The position numbers and the translations under genes are program-made. The notes under the pieces were generated by a model. That model was not told the origin of the DNA. It made no database searches and worked only from the letters and a program-made list of their open reading frames with translations. A DNA stretch of 64,000 nucleotides. It comes from JBBKWU01 sp037969035. Lineage in GTDB: Bacteria; Pseudomonadota; Alphaproteobacteria; Micavibrionales; Micavibrionaceae. The DNA lies in the NCBI GenBank assembly GCA_037969035.1, contig JBBKWU010000022.1:62001-126000 (forward strand), given 5' to 3'. Of this stretch, positions 32,508-40,648 are shown one piece after another. Position 1 is the stretch's first letter. Each line of letters opens with the position of its first letter.

Positions 32508-34040
32508 TTAACAAAAACTACTGTTTCTATAGCTCAACGCTTCCGCAATATGCCCGCGCGTAATATTTGCGCTTGCCTGATCTAAATCGGCAATTGTTCG
32601 CGCCACCCGCAACACGCGGTGGTAAGAGCGCGCAGAGAGTCTCATCGTTTCAGCCGCCTTATTCAACATTTCCCGTGCATCATCTTGTAATACCATCATT
32701 TTTTCGATTAGCGCGGCAGGTGCATGAGCGTTTAAAAGCGTTGAATTCTCGCCCGCGACATCCCTATAACGCGCCGCTTGCACTTGCCGTGCCGCCAATA
32801 TTCGCGCCGCAACCACCGCAGAGGATTCTGCGCTATGGTTTGTTGCTGTCAAATCCTTGATCGATACGGGCGGAACATCAACGCGGATATCAATGCGATC
32901 AAGCAAGGGACCAGAGATTTTTGCCTGATAATCACCTCCGCAGCGTGGTGCTTTGGTACATTCACGATCCGCATCCCCCAAATAGCCGCAGCGGCATGGA
33001 TTCATCGCCGCAATAAGTTGAAACCGCGCAGGATACGTTACATGGTTATTAGCGCGCGCAATCAGCGCAGAGCCTGTTTCCAATGGTTGACGCATAGATT
33101 CAAGCGTCCCGCGTGAAAATTCAGGAAGTTCATCCAAAAACAAAACCCCATGATGTGCGAGTGATATCTCCCCAGGTTTGGCTTTATGCCCCCCACCAAT
33201 AAGCGCAGGAAGTGACGCAGAATGGTGCGGATCACGAAACGGGCGCGTTTTCATCAATCCGCCATTGGGCAGCGTTCCCGCAAGAGAATGTATCATGGAT
33301 ACTTCGAGCGCTTCCGCAGGAGACAAAGGCGGCAATACACCCGCCAGACAAGACGCAAGCAATGACTTGCCCGATCCAGGGGGACCGCTCATCAATAAAT
33401 TATGCCCACCTGCTGCTGCGATTTCGAGCGCACGCTTTGCCGTTTCCTGACCACGCACAGACGCAAGATCAGGCGCGCGCATGGCTGCGCCATCATCATC
33501 TGCAATTTTTGGTTTTGGCTGGCATAAAATTTGTGAGCCTTTGATGTGGTTTATAAGCTGTAACAAATCCTGCGGCGCAAGAATGTCCAAATCGCCCGCC
33601 CATGCGGCCTCACCACCGCACGCCGCGGGGCAAATCAAGCGGTTATCATTAGCCGAAGCATGCAACGCCGCAGGCAAAACCCCCGCCACAGCGCGAATTG
33701 AGGCATCCAGCGATAATTCACCCAACACCACATATTCCTCCATCTCTAACGCAGGAAGAACCCCCATTGCCGCCAATAAACCCAGCGCAATCGGTAAATC
33801 ATAATGACTACCTTCCTTGGCAACATCCGCAGGAGCAAGGTTAACAGTAAGACGTTTCGGCGGCAGCGATAACCCCAGCGCATGAAGCGCCGCCCGCACA
33901 CGCTCTTTACTCTCCGCGACAGCCTTATCAGGCAAACCCACAATCGTGAACGCAGGCATCCCATTACTGATCTGCACCTGCACATCAATCGCCTGCACCT
34001 CTACCCCGTGAAAGGCCACTGTATTAATCCGCGCGACCAT
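32508..34040 (-). CDS. comM: ComM/YifB-family Mg-chelatase-like AAA+ ATPase
   Basis: 510 aa. An N-terminal subdomain I of the ComM family (INTVAFHGVEVQAIDVQVQISNGMPAFTIVGLPDKAV) is followed by the AAA+ core with Walker A LLMSGPPGSGKSLLASC (about 217-233), a Mg-chelatase sensor region and FHLHELPEF-like VLFLDELPEFSRGTLE (Walker B). A cysteine-bearing insert (MNPCRCGYLGDADRECTKAPRCGG) and C-terminal Mg_chelatase_C region complete it. ComM is a hexameric helicase that promotes branch migration during natural transformation. The start overlaps the 3' end of a small upstream gene by 17 bases. Confidence 0.93.
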   Translation of the reverse strand: MVARINTVAFHGVEVQAIDVQVQISNGMPAFTIVGLPDKAVAESKERVRAALHALGLSLPPKRLTVNLAPADVAKEGSHYDLPIALGLLAAMGVLPALEMEEYVVLGELSLDASIRAVAGVLPAALHASANDNRLICPAACGGEAAWAGDLDILAPQDLLQLINHIKGSQILCQPKPKIADDDGAAMRAPDLASVRGQETAKRALEIAAAGGHNLLMSGPPGSGKSLLASCLAGVLPPLSPAEALEVSMIHSLAGTLPNGGLMKTRPFRDPHHSASLPALIGGGHKAKPGEISLAHHGVLFLDELPEFSRGTLESMRQPLETGSALIARANNHVTYPARFQLIAAMNPCRCGYLGDADRECTKAPRCGGDYQAKISGPLLDRIDIRVDVPPVSIKDLTATNHSAESSAVVAARILAARQVQAARYRDVAGENSTLLNAHAPAALIEKMMVLQDDAREMLNKAAETMRLSARSYHRVLRVARTIADLDQASANITRGHIAEALSYRNSSFC

Positions 34041-34479
34041 AACGACCTCTTTTAATTAACTGATATTGTTTCATAGCTCCTTTAGGCGCGTCTAATTCTT
34101 TGTAGTCTTTCAAAAAAGAATTTGTATCGGATATTTTTTTACCTTTTGGTGACCAAATTTCCCAAACTTCACAATCAGGACAATTACCGCCATTTACTAA
34201 GCCAAAAATAATTACTTGTCCTTGATTTGTACTAACACAACTCCATGACCACACATGAAAGCCCAAATCATGTTCCGTCAACAAATCAACCGATTGCCCT
34301 TGCACGCTCCACGCTTGCGATGAACAAAGACCTGAACGTTTATCAATACACGTAGTTACTACCTCTGATTTTATCCCACCGCACTCAAGTTTTGTTAAAT
34401 CGGTTCTATTTTTTTCTGCATAGGCACAATGCGTTGAAAAAACAACCACACCAACAAGAGCCAAAAATAATATTCTCAA
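34024..34479 (-). CDS. Hypothetical exported cysteine-rich protein
   Basis: 151 aa with a signal peptide (MRILFLALVGVVVFSTHCAYA). The mature part has several cysteines in pairs (LECGG, TTCIDKRSGLC, WSCVST, GGNCPDCEVWEIWS) suggestive of disulfides in the periplasm. The CPDC pair resembles a thiol motif but no thioredoxin fold is apparent. No known domain. The 3' end overlaps comM by 17 bases. The 192-base gap upstream (34480-34671) separates it from a divergent gene and holds no feature that I can name. Confidence 0.7.
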   Translation of the reverse strand: MRILFLALVGVVVFSTHCAYAEKNRTDLTKLECGGIKSEVVTTCIDKRSGLCSSQAWSVQGQSVDLLTEHDLGFHVWSWSCVSTNQGQVIIFGLVNGGNCPDCEVWEIWSPKGKKISDTNSFLKDYKELDAPKGAMKQYQLIKRGRYGRAD

Positions 34480-34671
34480 AAACCCAGTCCTTTTTTGTTT
34501 CTACTATCTCCTTATCGCACAAGAACAAAACGGAAACAATAGCCTTTTTATCGTGCTGTGATTTTACCTAAGGCACCTAATTTCAAAGGAATTTTATCTG
34601 TTAACTTCTTTTTCACACCTAGACGCTAAAACTGGGAACAGTGATTGATATGAATTAAAGGGGCACTTATC

Positions 34672-35232
34672 ATGGTTCAAACATTAAAGACAAACGAATT
34701 GGCACAATTATATGCTGATTTCATTATCCCAGCGATTGCGGGTGATATGTTGACAGGCACAGAAGTTCTGGACGATATCGCAGAGTTTACGATGCATGAC
34801 ATTATTGCGAGTATGAAACCAGATGCGGCGCTGCTGTGTATTTCGCTATGCTGTATGCAAATCAGTTCTGCGCAAGCGCATGTGCCGATTGCGGGTGTAA
34901 TGGGGATTGAAGCCGAACAAATGGTTGATGAATATGCACCGCTTTGGATTGCGCATAAAAATAACGCGCCAGTTGGCGATTCAGAAATTCGTGAGCAATT
35001 AACACATCTCCCCGAAGATTTAGAAGCATTGGGCGATTTTTTAAAGGCCACGCGTTTGGAGTTGGGCGACAAGCCATCAACAGCCGCGCGTCTTTGTGAC
35101 ATTTTATCACTGCAAGCTGAAGCCCATGCCGAAGCCGCAGAAGAAGAGCTAGAGAAAATCGAATTAGCCTCATTGCCACGCGAGGCGATGAAGCAGGGCA
35201 ATATTGTGTTGTTTCCACAAAGGCGTCTTTAA
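34672..35232 (+). CDS. Hypothetical protein, helical
   Basis: 186 aa, unrecognised. Predicted all-helical: an N-terminal block (QTLKTNELAQLYADFIIPAIA) and later EEELEKIELASLPREAMKQGN, with an acidic and Glu-rich C-terminal third and no signal peptide or membrane segment. A strong ribosome binding site AAAGGGG lies 8 bases before the ATG, which supports expression. It is isolated, convergent with the HIT-family gene 12 bases downstream. Several long open frames run antisense to it, but they lack ribosome binding sites and have biased composition, so this strand is preferred. Confidence 0.68.
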   Translation: MVQTLKTNELAQLYADFIIPAIAGDMLTGTEVLDDIAEFTMHDIIASMKPDAALLCISLCCMQISSAQAHVPIAGVMGIEAEQMVDEYAPLWIAHKNNAPVGDSEIREQLTHLPEDLEALGDFLKATRLELGDKPSTAARLCDILSLQAEAHAEAAEEELEKIELASLPREAMKQGNIVLFPQRRL

Positions 35233-35244
35233 AGAGTTTTTAAA

Positions 35245-35613
35245 TTAAGCTGCTTTTTTAGAAAGCATCGGGCCAAGGCGTTCACCGCCGAGTATATGCA
35301 CGTGAAAATGTGGTACTTCTTGTCCACCATTTAGGCCTGTGTTGGCAATGGCGCGAAATCCACTTTCTGTTACACCTTCATCACCAGCAATTTTAGCAAC
35401 AGCGCGGTAAAAACCCGTAATTTCATCGGGCGTTGCGTTTGCACCGAAATCCGCAATTGATGTATACGCCCCTTTGGGAATCACAAGGATATGCGTTTTG
35501 GCTTGCGGGCTGATATCATGAAAGGCGAGCACATATTCATCTTCATAGGCCTTATTGCACGGAATATCACCGCGCAGAATTTTTGCAAATATGTTGTTTT
35601 CATCGTAACTCAT
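35245..35613 (-). CDS. HIT-family nucleotide-binding protein
   Basis: 122 aa. The histidine triad HFHVHILGG (H-phi-H-phi-H) is near the C-terminus, with NIFAKILRGDIPCNKAYEDEYV at the N-terminus, as in the HINT subfamily of AMP-lysine or nucleoside phosphoramidate hydrolases. The start was moved to ATG 35613 (MSYDENN) because AGGAGA sits 7-8 bases upstream; an upstream reading would add 11 residues and has no ribosome binding site. Preceded by an intrinsic terminator of the upstream small gene, so it has its own transcription start. Cytosolic; the substrate is not evident from sequence. Confidence 0.93.
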   Translation of the reverse strand: MSYDENNIFAKILRGDIPCNKAYEDEYVLAFHDISPQAKTHILVIPKGAYTSIADFGANATPDEITGFYRAVAKIAGDEGVTESGFRAIANTGLNGGQEVPHFHVHILGGERLGPMLSKKAA

Positions 35614-35649
35614 GACGTTCTCCTCATATAAATTCACCACCCACAAAGT

Positions 35650-35682
35650 AAAAGGCCGTCACCGATTAGGAAACGACCTTTT
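35650..35682 (-). terminator. Intrinsic terminator of the 36-aa gene
   Basis: Arms 35650-35659 and 35673-35682 form a 10-bp stem with one G-T type mismatch and a 13-base loop. T-runs flank it on both strands (TTTT on the minus side, TTTTT on the plus side). It lies between the 36-aa gene and the HIT-family gene. Confidence 0.6.
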
Positions 35683-35704
35683 TGAATTCTGTATTTACGC
35701 GTAC

Positions 35705-35815
35705 TTATTTAAGTGACGGCGCAGGTGCTGCTGGTGCGCCGTTTCCATCAGGTTTAACTGCTGGTGCGCCGCCGTAACCTTCGTCTTTTGTTGTTGTTTT
35801 TGGTGCGAATGCCAT
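35705..35815 (-). CDS. 36-aa Pro/Ala/Gly-rich small protein
   Basis: Tiny protein starting MAFAPKTTTKDEGYGG, with two internal GAPA-type repeats and ending APSLK. No domain recognised. The gene has a strong ribosome binding site (GAGGAG, 7 bases before ATG 35815) and is followed by an intrinsic terminator (35650-35682), so it looks like a real monocistronic small gene. A longer reading (to 36004) has no ribosome binding site and overlaps the acetyltransferase gene. Composition is that of a disordered peptide. Role unknown. Confidence 0.6.
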   Translation of the reverse strand: MAFAPKTTTKDEGYGGAPAVKPDGNGAPAAPAPSLK

Positions 35816-35927
35816 TGTTACACTCCTCAATTTTCTGTTCAACATATCCACTACGGATACAAAAATGTACGTCATTGACGCATCGGAGTCAAACCAATCT
35901 AAATAATCAAACGATATCAAAGAGGTG

Positions 35928-36506
35928 TTACGCGACACTCGCTTCAGGAGATTTTTCTTCGCCCAAATATTTATAGTAATAATGCCCTGCAATCGACTGC
36001 CCATCTACTTTTGCGTATTGTGGGTGGCTACCGAATCGGGTGTATCCCATGGTTTCATAGAAATTAATCGCGGCGGTTTGCGTTTCACGAACATCGAGAT
36101 TAATCACGTTAAAGCCTTCTTTTTTGGCCTTACTCTCGACTTCCTCAAGCAGCATCCGCGCCAAGCCATGCCCACGCCCCCAAGGTGCCACAAAGTTCGT
36201 GGTTAAATGAACAGCAAAGCTCTGCGCTTCGTTATTCTTCGGTGGTGCAATGAGTTGCGCCGTGCCGCATATAACGCCATCTAGCCGCGCCACGAATAAA
36301 AACCGCGCGGGCATTGTAACAACACCCTGCCAAAAACGCTCCAGCACTTCACGTGCAGGCAGTGTGACCCAACCGAAACCACCACCATCTTGAATGGCGG
36401 CATCTGTCGCATCACATAAATCATTGAGATCCGCCGCAGATAATTCTGTGACATATTCAACGGTTGCGTTGGGTCTTAAAGATTGAATTTGTGTTTGATC
36501 TGTCAT
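35928..36506 (-). CDS. GNAT-family N-acetyltransferase
   Basis: 192 aa with the GNAT fold: acceptor-side strands with RFLFVARLDGVICGTAQLI, the AcCoA-binding Arg/Gln-x-x-Gly-x-Gly/Ala signature as VAPWGRGHGLARMLLEEVE (about 122-140), and NLDVRETQTAAINFYETMGY towards the C-terminus. Such enzymes acetylate small amines or protein N-termini with acetyl-CoA; the substrate cannot be predicted. The start at 36506 is supported by the length of the family. The region 36507-36644 upstream has no gene. Single-gene unit. Confidence 0.88.
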   Translation of the reverse strand: MTDQTQIQSLRPNATVEYVTELSAADLNDLCDATDAAIQDGGGFGWVTLPAREVLERFWQGVVTMPARFLFVARLDGVICGTAQLIAPPKNNEAQSFAVHLTTNFVAPWGRGHGLARMLLEEVESKAKKEGFNVINLDVRETQTAAINFYETMGYTRFGSHPQYAKVDGQSIAGHYYYKYLGEEKSPEASVA

Positions 36507-36644
36507 GGTAAAGCTTCTCCTCCCCGGAAAATCTGCCCCTAAGATACTGTCCTATTCTATCAATTCAAGCATAAAAAGGTGAAAAAAGAGTGAGGGGGCG
36601 CCATATTTGTATGCTGTACGGCAACATAAAATTCATCTAAGCTT

Positions 36645-38072
36645 ATGACGACAATGAAGAATTTTAAGTTTTTATATATATTACTATTTGTGTTTTTAGC
36701 GGGATGTGGCGGTATGCCTATTCAGAAAATTCCGCTTGGGCAAGCGCCAGATAGTGCTTTTGACGCACAACCCGCCCCGATTGGTTTTAATAAAATACGC
36801 TACTCCATCCCCACAGGCGCACCAGTAATGTCACAATCCATTCGCGGTGTGACAGGAATTATCACTTGTGAAGCACCATTCACAATGGTGCAAGCGGGGA
36901 TAACAGGGCGCAGCTTTGTTAATGATCGCTACCAAATCATTTTCCGTGATGCGATGGAATCCCAAGGTTATGACGTCACGGGTGATCCAGGCATTATGTT
37001 TGATGAAGAAGAGGACATCGCCCGCACGACTTATTCCATCGGTGCACGTGTGGTCGATTTAAAATTGGATGTTTGCAATCGAACATCATTCCTATTTGGT
37101 TATGACCGTGGCTATGACGGCGAAGCCTCTATCGAGGTGGAATGGACAGTGTTTGATCTATTGCATCGTAAAACGGTTTATAAAACTGCGCATAAGGGTT
37201 ATGCCAAAATTAACACGTCCAATTTTGAAGGTGTTGAGCTACTGATCGAAAATGCTTTCACGGCTGCAACGCATAATTTAGGCGCTGATAAAACATTCCA
37301 TGATTTGGTGTTTGAGGGCATTGAGCCTTCAGAATCGGGAGATTATAAAAATCCATTCGATGATCGTCCCACAGGGAAATTTGACCCCAATGAAAAACTA
37401 GCGCTAGCGAATTTGCCGCTTTTTACAAACGCCACAAAGCCTGCGCTGGGTGATGTTGCAAAATCTGTTGTGATGATTGAAGCAGGTGGCAGTCATGGCT
37501 CAGGATTTTTCATTACCGATCAAGGCCATATTTTAACGAACTACCATGTTGTCGGACATGCCGCGCGCGTTCGTGTTGTAACATCCGCACAGGAAGAAAA
37601 GCTAATTGCCGAGGTGCTGCGCGTTGATCCCAAAAGAGACGTCGCGCTGCTGCGTTTAGAAAACGTACCAAAAGATTTTGAAATTAATTTACTGCCAATT
37701 AGGTTGGATAAGCCTGCTGTCAGTTCCGATATTTATGCCATTGGCGCGCCGCGTTTGCGCAAACTACAAGACACAGTTAGCAAAGGAATTGTCAGCGCAC
37801 ATCGCTATGATAAACGTGAAAAGCAAGATTATATCCAAGGTGATGTTGCCGTGCATGGCGGTAATTCTGGTGGATTACTACTCGACGCGCATGGAAATAT
37901 CGCAGGCATCACCGTTTCAGGATATTTCGATGACAGCACCAAAAGCTCAATTGGGTTAAACTTCTTTATCCCGATTGCTGATGCCCTTGAAAAGCTCGAT
38001 ATTTCCATCGACACTCAAAATAATACACAGACCAAAGCATCCGCGACCACCACACCTCTTCAACTTCAGTAA
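36645..38072 (+). CDS. Lipoprotein with C-terminal trypsin-like serine protease domain
   Basis: 475 aa. The N-terminus carries a lipobox (FLAGC, Cys at about residue 22) so it is a probable outer- or inner-membrane lipoprotein. Residues about 25-270 form an unassigned domain. Residues about 275-455 are a trypsin-like protease with the triad His301 (NYHVV), Asp332 (KRDVALLRL) and Ser408 (HGGNSGGLLLD), as in S1C/DegP-like enzymes, but without a visible PDZ domain. Possible second start at ATG 36654 (MKNFKF). Preceded by about 138 bases of noncoding DNA. It probably acts in envelope quality control or on secreted proteins; that is inference. Confidence 0.85.
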   Translation: MTTMKNFKFLYILLFVFLAGCGGMPIQKIPLGQAPDSAFDAQPAPIGFNKIRYSIPTGAPVMSQSIRGVTGIITCEAPFTMVQAGITGRSFVNDRYQIIFRDAMESQGYDVTGDPGIMFDEEEDIARTTYSIGARVVDLKLDVCNRTSFLFGYDRGYDGEASIEVEWTVFDLLHRKTVYKTAHKGYAKINTSNFEGVELLIENAFTAATHNLGADKTFHDLVFEGIEPSESGDYKNPFDDRPTGKFDPNEKLALANLPLFTNATKPALGDVAKSVVMIEAGGSHGSGFFITDQGHILTNYHVVGHAARVRVVTSAQEEKLIAEVLRVDPKRDVALLRLENVPKDFEINLLPIRLDKPAVSSDIYAIGAPRLRKLQDTVSKGIVSAHRYDKREKQDYIQGDVAVHGGNSGGLLLDAHGNIAGITVSGYFDDSTKSSIGLNFFIPIADALEKLDISIDTQNNTQTKASATTTPLQLQ

Positions 38073-38073
38073 T

Positions 38074-38580
38074 TTATAATGAGGGGCGCGCTGCAGCCTT
38101 TGTCGCTCTGTACACTTGACCTGTACGTTCCAAATCACGCACAAGATCAACACAAGCATGCGCTGCCGCCGCAGGACTTGAGCAAAGACTTTCAACCGCC
38201 TCCACACCAACGTGACGCCATTCTACTGCATCCATCGGTGCATTATCGTGATGAGCTATTTTCTCACCCGCCTGTACGGCCGCAACCAACGCACAAATTT
38301 CAAATTCCGCACCTTCAACAACACTCAGGGTTGTTTCGGTAACGATATTGGCAAGATCGCGCTCAAGCGCGACTTTATCTTCCGCGCTTGCTGTGGTGGC
38401 ATGCGCCACACCATCATATAAAATGGTGCTTTCTTGTATGCATCTCGCGCAAGCATGGTTGAATTTTTGTGAAAGTGAACGAAGCGGCGCGATGGCAGAT
38501 TTGTAAATTGATCGCAGATCAATACCCGATAAAAAATTTGAGGATAAATAATTTAGTACGGAAAAATCCTGTCGCTTCAT
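38074..38580 (-). CDS. Hypothetical protein
   Basis: 168 aa that I do not recognise. Predicted mostly helical. The first 40 residues (MKRQDFSVLNYLSSNFLSG) are followed by an Ala/Glu-rich central region and an Ala-rich C-terminus. A start at 38580 is supported by AGGGA 7 bases before the ATG; the longer reading adds 21 residues with no ribosome binding site. It is divergent from hslV across about 120 bases that contain a heat-shock-type promoter for the other strand. Its 3' end abuts the lipoprotein protease gene tail to tail. Confidence 0.65.
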   Translation of the reverse strand: MKRQDFSVLNYLSSNFLSGIDLRSIYKSAIAPLRSLSQKFNHACARCIQESTILYDGVAHATTASAEDKVALERDLANIVTETTLSVVEGAEFEICALVAAVQAGEKIAHHDNAPMDAVEWRHVGVEAVESLCSSPAAAAHACVDLVRDLERTGQVYRATKAAARPSL

Positions 38581-38645
38581 ATACGTTCCCTGTTTTTTTA
38601 TTCTTATTGCTCCCATCATACATAAAAATGCGCTGCTTTTCAATA

Positions 38646-38674
38646 CTTGACGTATAGTGGCTTACGCTCCATAT
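38646..38674 (+). promoter_or_regulatory. Candidate RpoH (heat-shock) promoter for hslVU
   Basis: A -35-like CTTGACG (38646-38652) and a -10-like TCCATAT (38668-38674, 6 of 7 to the CCCATnT consensus) are 15 bases apart, 27 bases before the hslV start. HslVU is a known RpoH regulon member in proteobacteria. A ribosome binding site AAAGGAAG follows. Confidence 0.5.
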
Positions 38675-38700
38675 ATGATAGGCAAAATAAAGGAAGCAAT

Positions 38701-39258
38701 ATGAGCCACCAAGATTACGCAGATGCCAGCAAATGGCGCGGCACAACCATTCTCTCCATCCGCAAAGGCGACGATGTTGTTATCGCGGGTGACGGGCAAG
38801 TGTCCATGGGGCACACGGTTTTAAAATCCAATGCCCGCAAAGTGCGGCGTTTGGGAAAAAACGGCGAGATTATCGCAGGGTTTGCAGGTGCAACAGCGGA
38901 TGCCTTTACATTATTTGAGCGTTTAGAGGCAAAGCTCGAGGCGCACCCAGGGCAGTTAACTCGCGCTTGCGTTGAACTTGCCAAAGACTGGCGCACTGAT
39001 AAATACCTTCGCCGCCTCGAAGCTTTAATGGCGGTTTGTGATAAGGAAACATCGCTTATTTTAACAGGTACAGGTGACGTGGTTGAACCCGAAGATGGTA
39101 TCATAGGCATTGGATCGGGCGGGAATTTTGCTTTGGCTGCTGCTCGTGCGCTTAAAGATCAGAATTTAACAGCAGAAGAAATCGCGCGTAAGTCTCTCGA
39201 GATCGCAGCCGATATCTGCGTCTACACAAACAATAACATTTTAATCGAAAAGCTTTAA
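38701..39258 (+). CDS. hslV: ATP-dependent protease subunit HslV
   Basis: 185-aa peptidase of the threonine-protease family, the proteasome-like core of HslVU. The mature N-terminal Thr is in WRGTTILSIRKGDD, preceded by a short propeptide as in other alphaproteobacteria; VVIAGDGQVSMG and VRRLGKNGEIIAGFAGATADA follow. The start is at 38701, where AAAGGAAG precedes the ATG, rather than at an upstream in-frame codon. It degrades unfolded proteins delivered by HslU. The gap to hslU is 5 bases, so both are in one operon behind a candidate heat-shock promoter. Confidence 0.97.
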   Translation: MSHQDYADASKWRGTTILSIRKGDDVVIAGDGQVSMGHTVLKSNARKVRRLGKNGEIIAGFAGATADAFTLFERLEAKLEAHPGQLTRACVELAKDWRTDKYLRRLEALMAVCDKETSLILTGTGDVVEPEDGIIGIGSGGNFALAAARALKDQNLTAEEIARKSLEIAADICVYTNNNILIEKL

Positions 39259-39263
39259 TCGTC

Positions 39264-40631
39264 ATGACAACGACAGCAGAGAAACAAATGAATAAAGAAG
39301 CCACAAAAGCCGAAGACAGCGTTATTCCATCTTTTTCACCGCGCGAAATCGTGAGCGAGCTAGACCGCCACATCATCGGACAAGCAGACGCCAAGCGCGC
39401 AGTTGCCATTGCATTGCGTAATCGCTGGCGCAGGATGCAACTGACGCCTGATTTACAGGAAGAAGTTTACCCCAAAAATATTTTAATGATCGGGCCAACA
39501 GGCGTTGGCAAAACCGAAATTGCGCGTCGCCTTGCCAAACTTGCGCAAGCACCATTTGTAAAAGTCGAAGCCACAAAATTCACTGAAGTCGGCTATGTCG
39601 GTAAAGATGTAGAGCAAATTATCCGTGATTTGATGGAGGGTGCAATCCACATGGTGCGCGAAAAACAACGTGGCGCAGTGACAGCACAGGCTGAAATTTA
39701 CGCCGAAGAGCGAGTTTTGGACGCATTGGTCGGCGCTTCATCGGGTGAAAGCACGCGTGCAAACTTTCGTGAAAAGCTCCGCAAAGGCGAGCTAAACGAT
39801 AAAGAAATCGAAATTGAGCTTGAGGATAAATCAGACCCATTTATGGGTATGGACATCCCAGGCATGCCCGGCACATCCATGAGCATGGTTAATATGGGTG
39901 ATCTATTCGGCAAAGCGCTCGGCGGGCGCACCAAGAAAAAGAAAATGAAAGTCGATGAATCTTACAGTATTTTAGTCACCGAAGAAGCCGACAAAATTTT
40001 AGACGAAGAAAAAGTCATCGCGCTCGCGCTTGACCTCGTACAACAAAACGGCATCGTCTTTTTGGATGAAATTGATAAAATCGCAAATCGCCAAGACGCG
40101 CGCGGCGGTGATATTTCTCGCGAAGGCGTGCAGCGTGACTTGCTACCACTTATCGAAGGCACAACCGTCACAACAAAATATGGCCCTGTTAAAACAGATC
40201 ACATTTTGTTCATTGCATCAGGCGCATTTCACTATGCCAAACCATCTGATTTACTGCCAGAACTACAAGGCCGCTTACCGATCCGTGTTGAGCTGCGCGC
40301 CCTAACAGAAGAAGATTTCAAGCGTATCCTGACGGAACCTGATGCTTGTTTAATTTTGCAGTATAAAGAATTGATGGGCACAGAAGGTGTGAAGCTAGAG
40401 TTTGAGGATGATGCCATTAATGAAATTGCCCGCCTGTCATTCCAAGTCAATGAGACAGTCGAAAATATCGGCGCACGACGCTTACTCACGGTTTTGGAAA
40501 AATTATTAGATGATATTTCATTCACCGCGTCTGATCGCAGCGGTGAAACCATCACGATTACAGCGGAATATGTTCGTGAAAAAGTTTCTGATCTTGCTGC
40601 GGATACAGACCTTAGTAAATTCATCCTATAA
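39264..40631 (+). CDS. hslU: ATP-dependent protease ATPase subunit HslU
   Basis: 455-aa AAA+ unfoldase. N-terminal FSPREIVSELDRHIIGQADAKRAVAIALRNRWRR, Walker A GPTGVGKTE, Walker B VFLDEIDKIA and an I-domain of about 80 residues (120-230) between them, with GMGM-rich spacer and the TKKKKMKVDES linker. The C-terminal tail DLAADTDLSKFIL ends as in HslU, which inserts it into HslV. Forms the hexameric unfoldase cap of HslVU. Follows hslV at 5 bases. Its stop is 17 bases from the stop of a convergent hypothetical gene. Confidence 0.97.
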   Translation: MTTTAEKQMNKEATKAEDSVIPSFSPREIVSELDRHIIGQADAKRAVAIALRNRWRRMQLTPDLQEEVYPKNILMIGPTGVGKTEIARRLAKLAQAPFVKVEATKFTEVGYVGKDVEQIIRDLMEGAIHMVREKQRGAVTAQAEIYAEERVLDALVGASSGESTRANFREKLRKGELNDKEIEIELEDKSDPFMGMDIPGMPGTSMSMVNMGDLFGKALGGRTKKKKMKVDESYSILVTEEADKILDEEKVIALALDLVQQNGIVFLDEIDKIANRQDARGGDISREGVQRDLLPLIEGTTVTTKYGPVKTDHILFIASGAFHYAKPSDLLPELQGRLPIRVELRALTEEDFKRILTEPDACLILQYKELMGTEGVKLEFEDDAINEIARLSFQVNETVENIGARRLLTVLEKLLDDISFTASDRSGETITITAEYVREKVSDLAADTDLSKFIL

Positions 40632-40648
40632 CGATTTTGAGCGTGTGC

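Noticed and set aside
34677..35201. A 174-residue open frame antisense to the gene at 34672-35232, and another shorter one beside it.
   Set aside because: Serine- and alanine-rich composition and no ribosome binding site; shadows of the plus-strand gene, which has a strong AAAGGGG signal.
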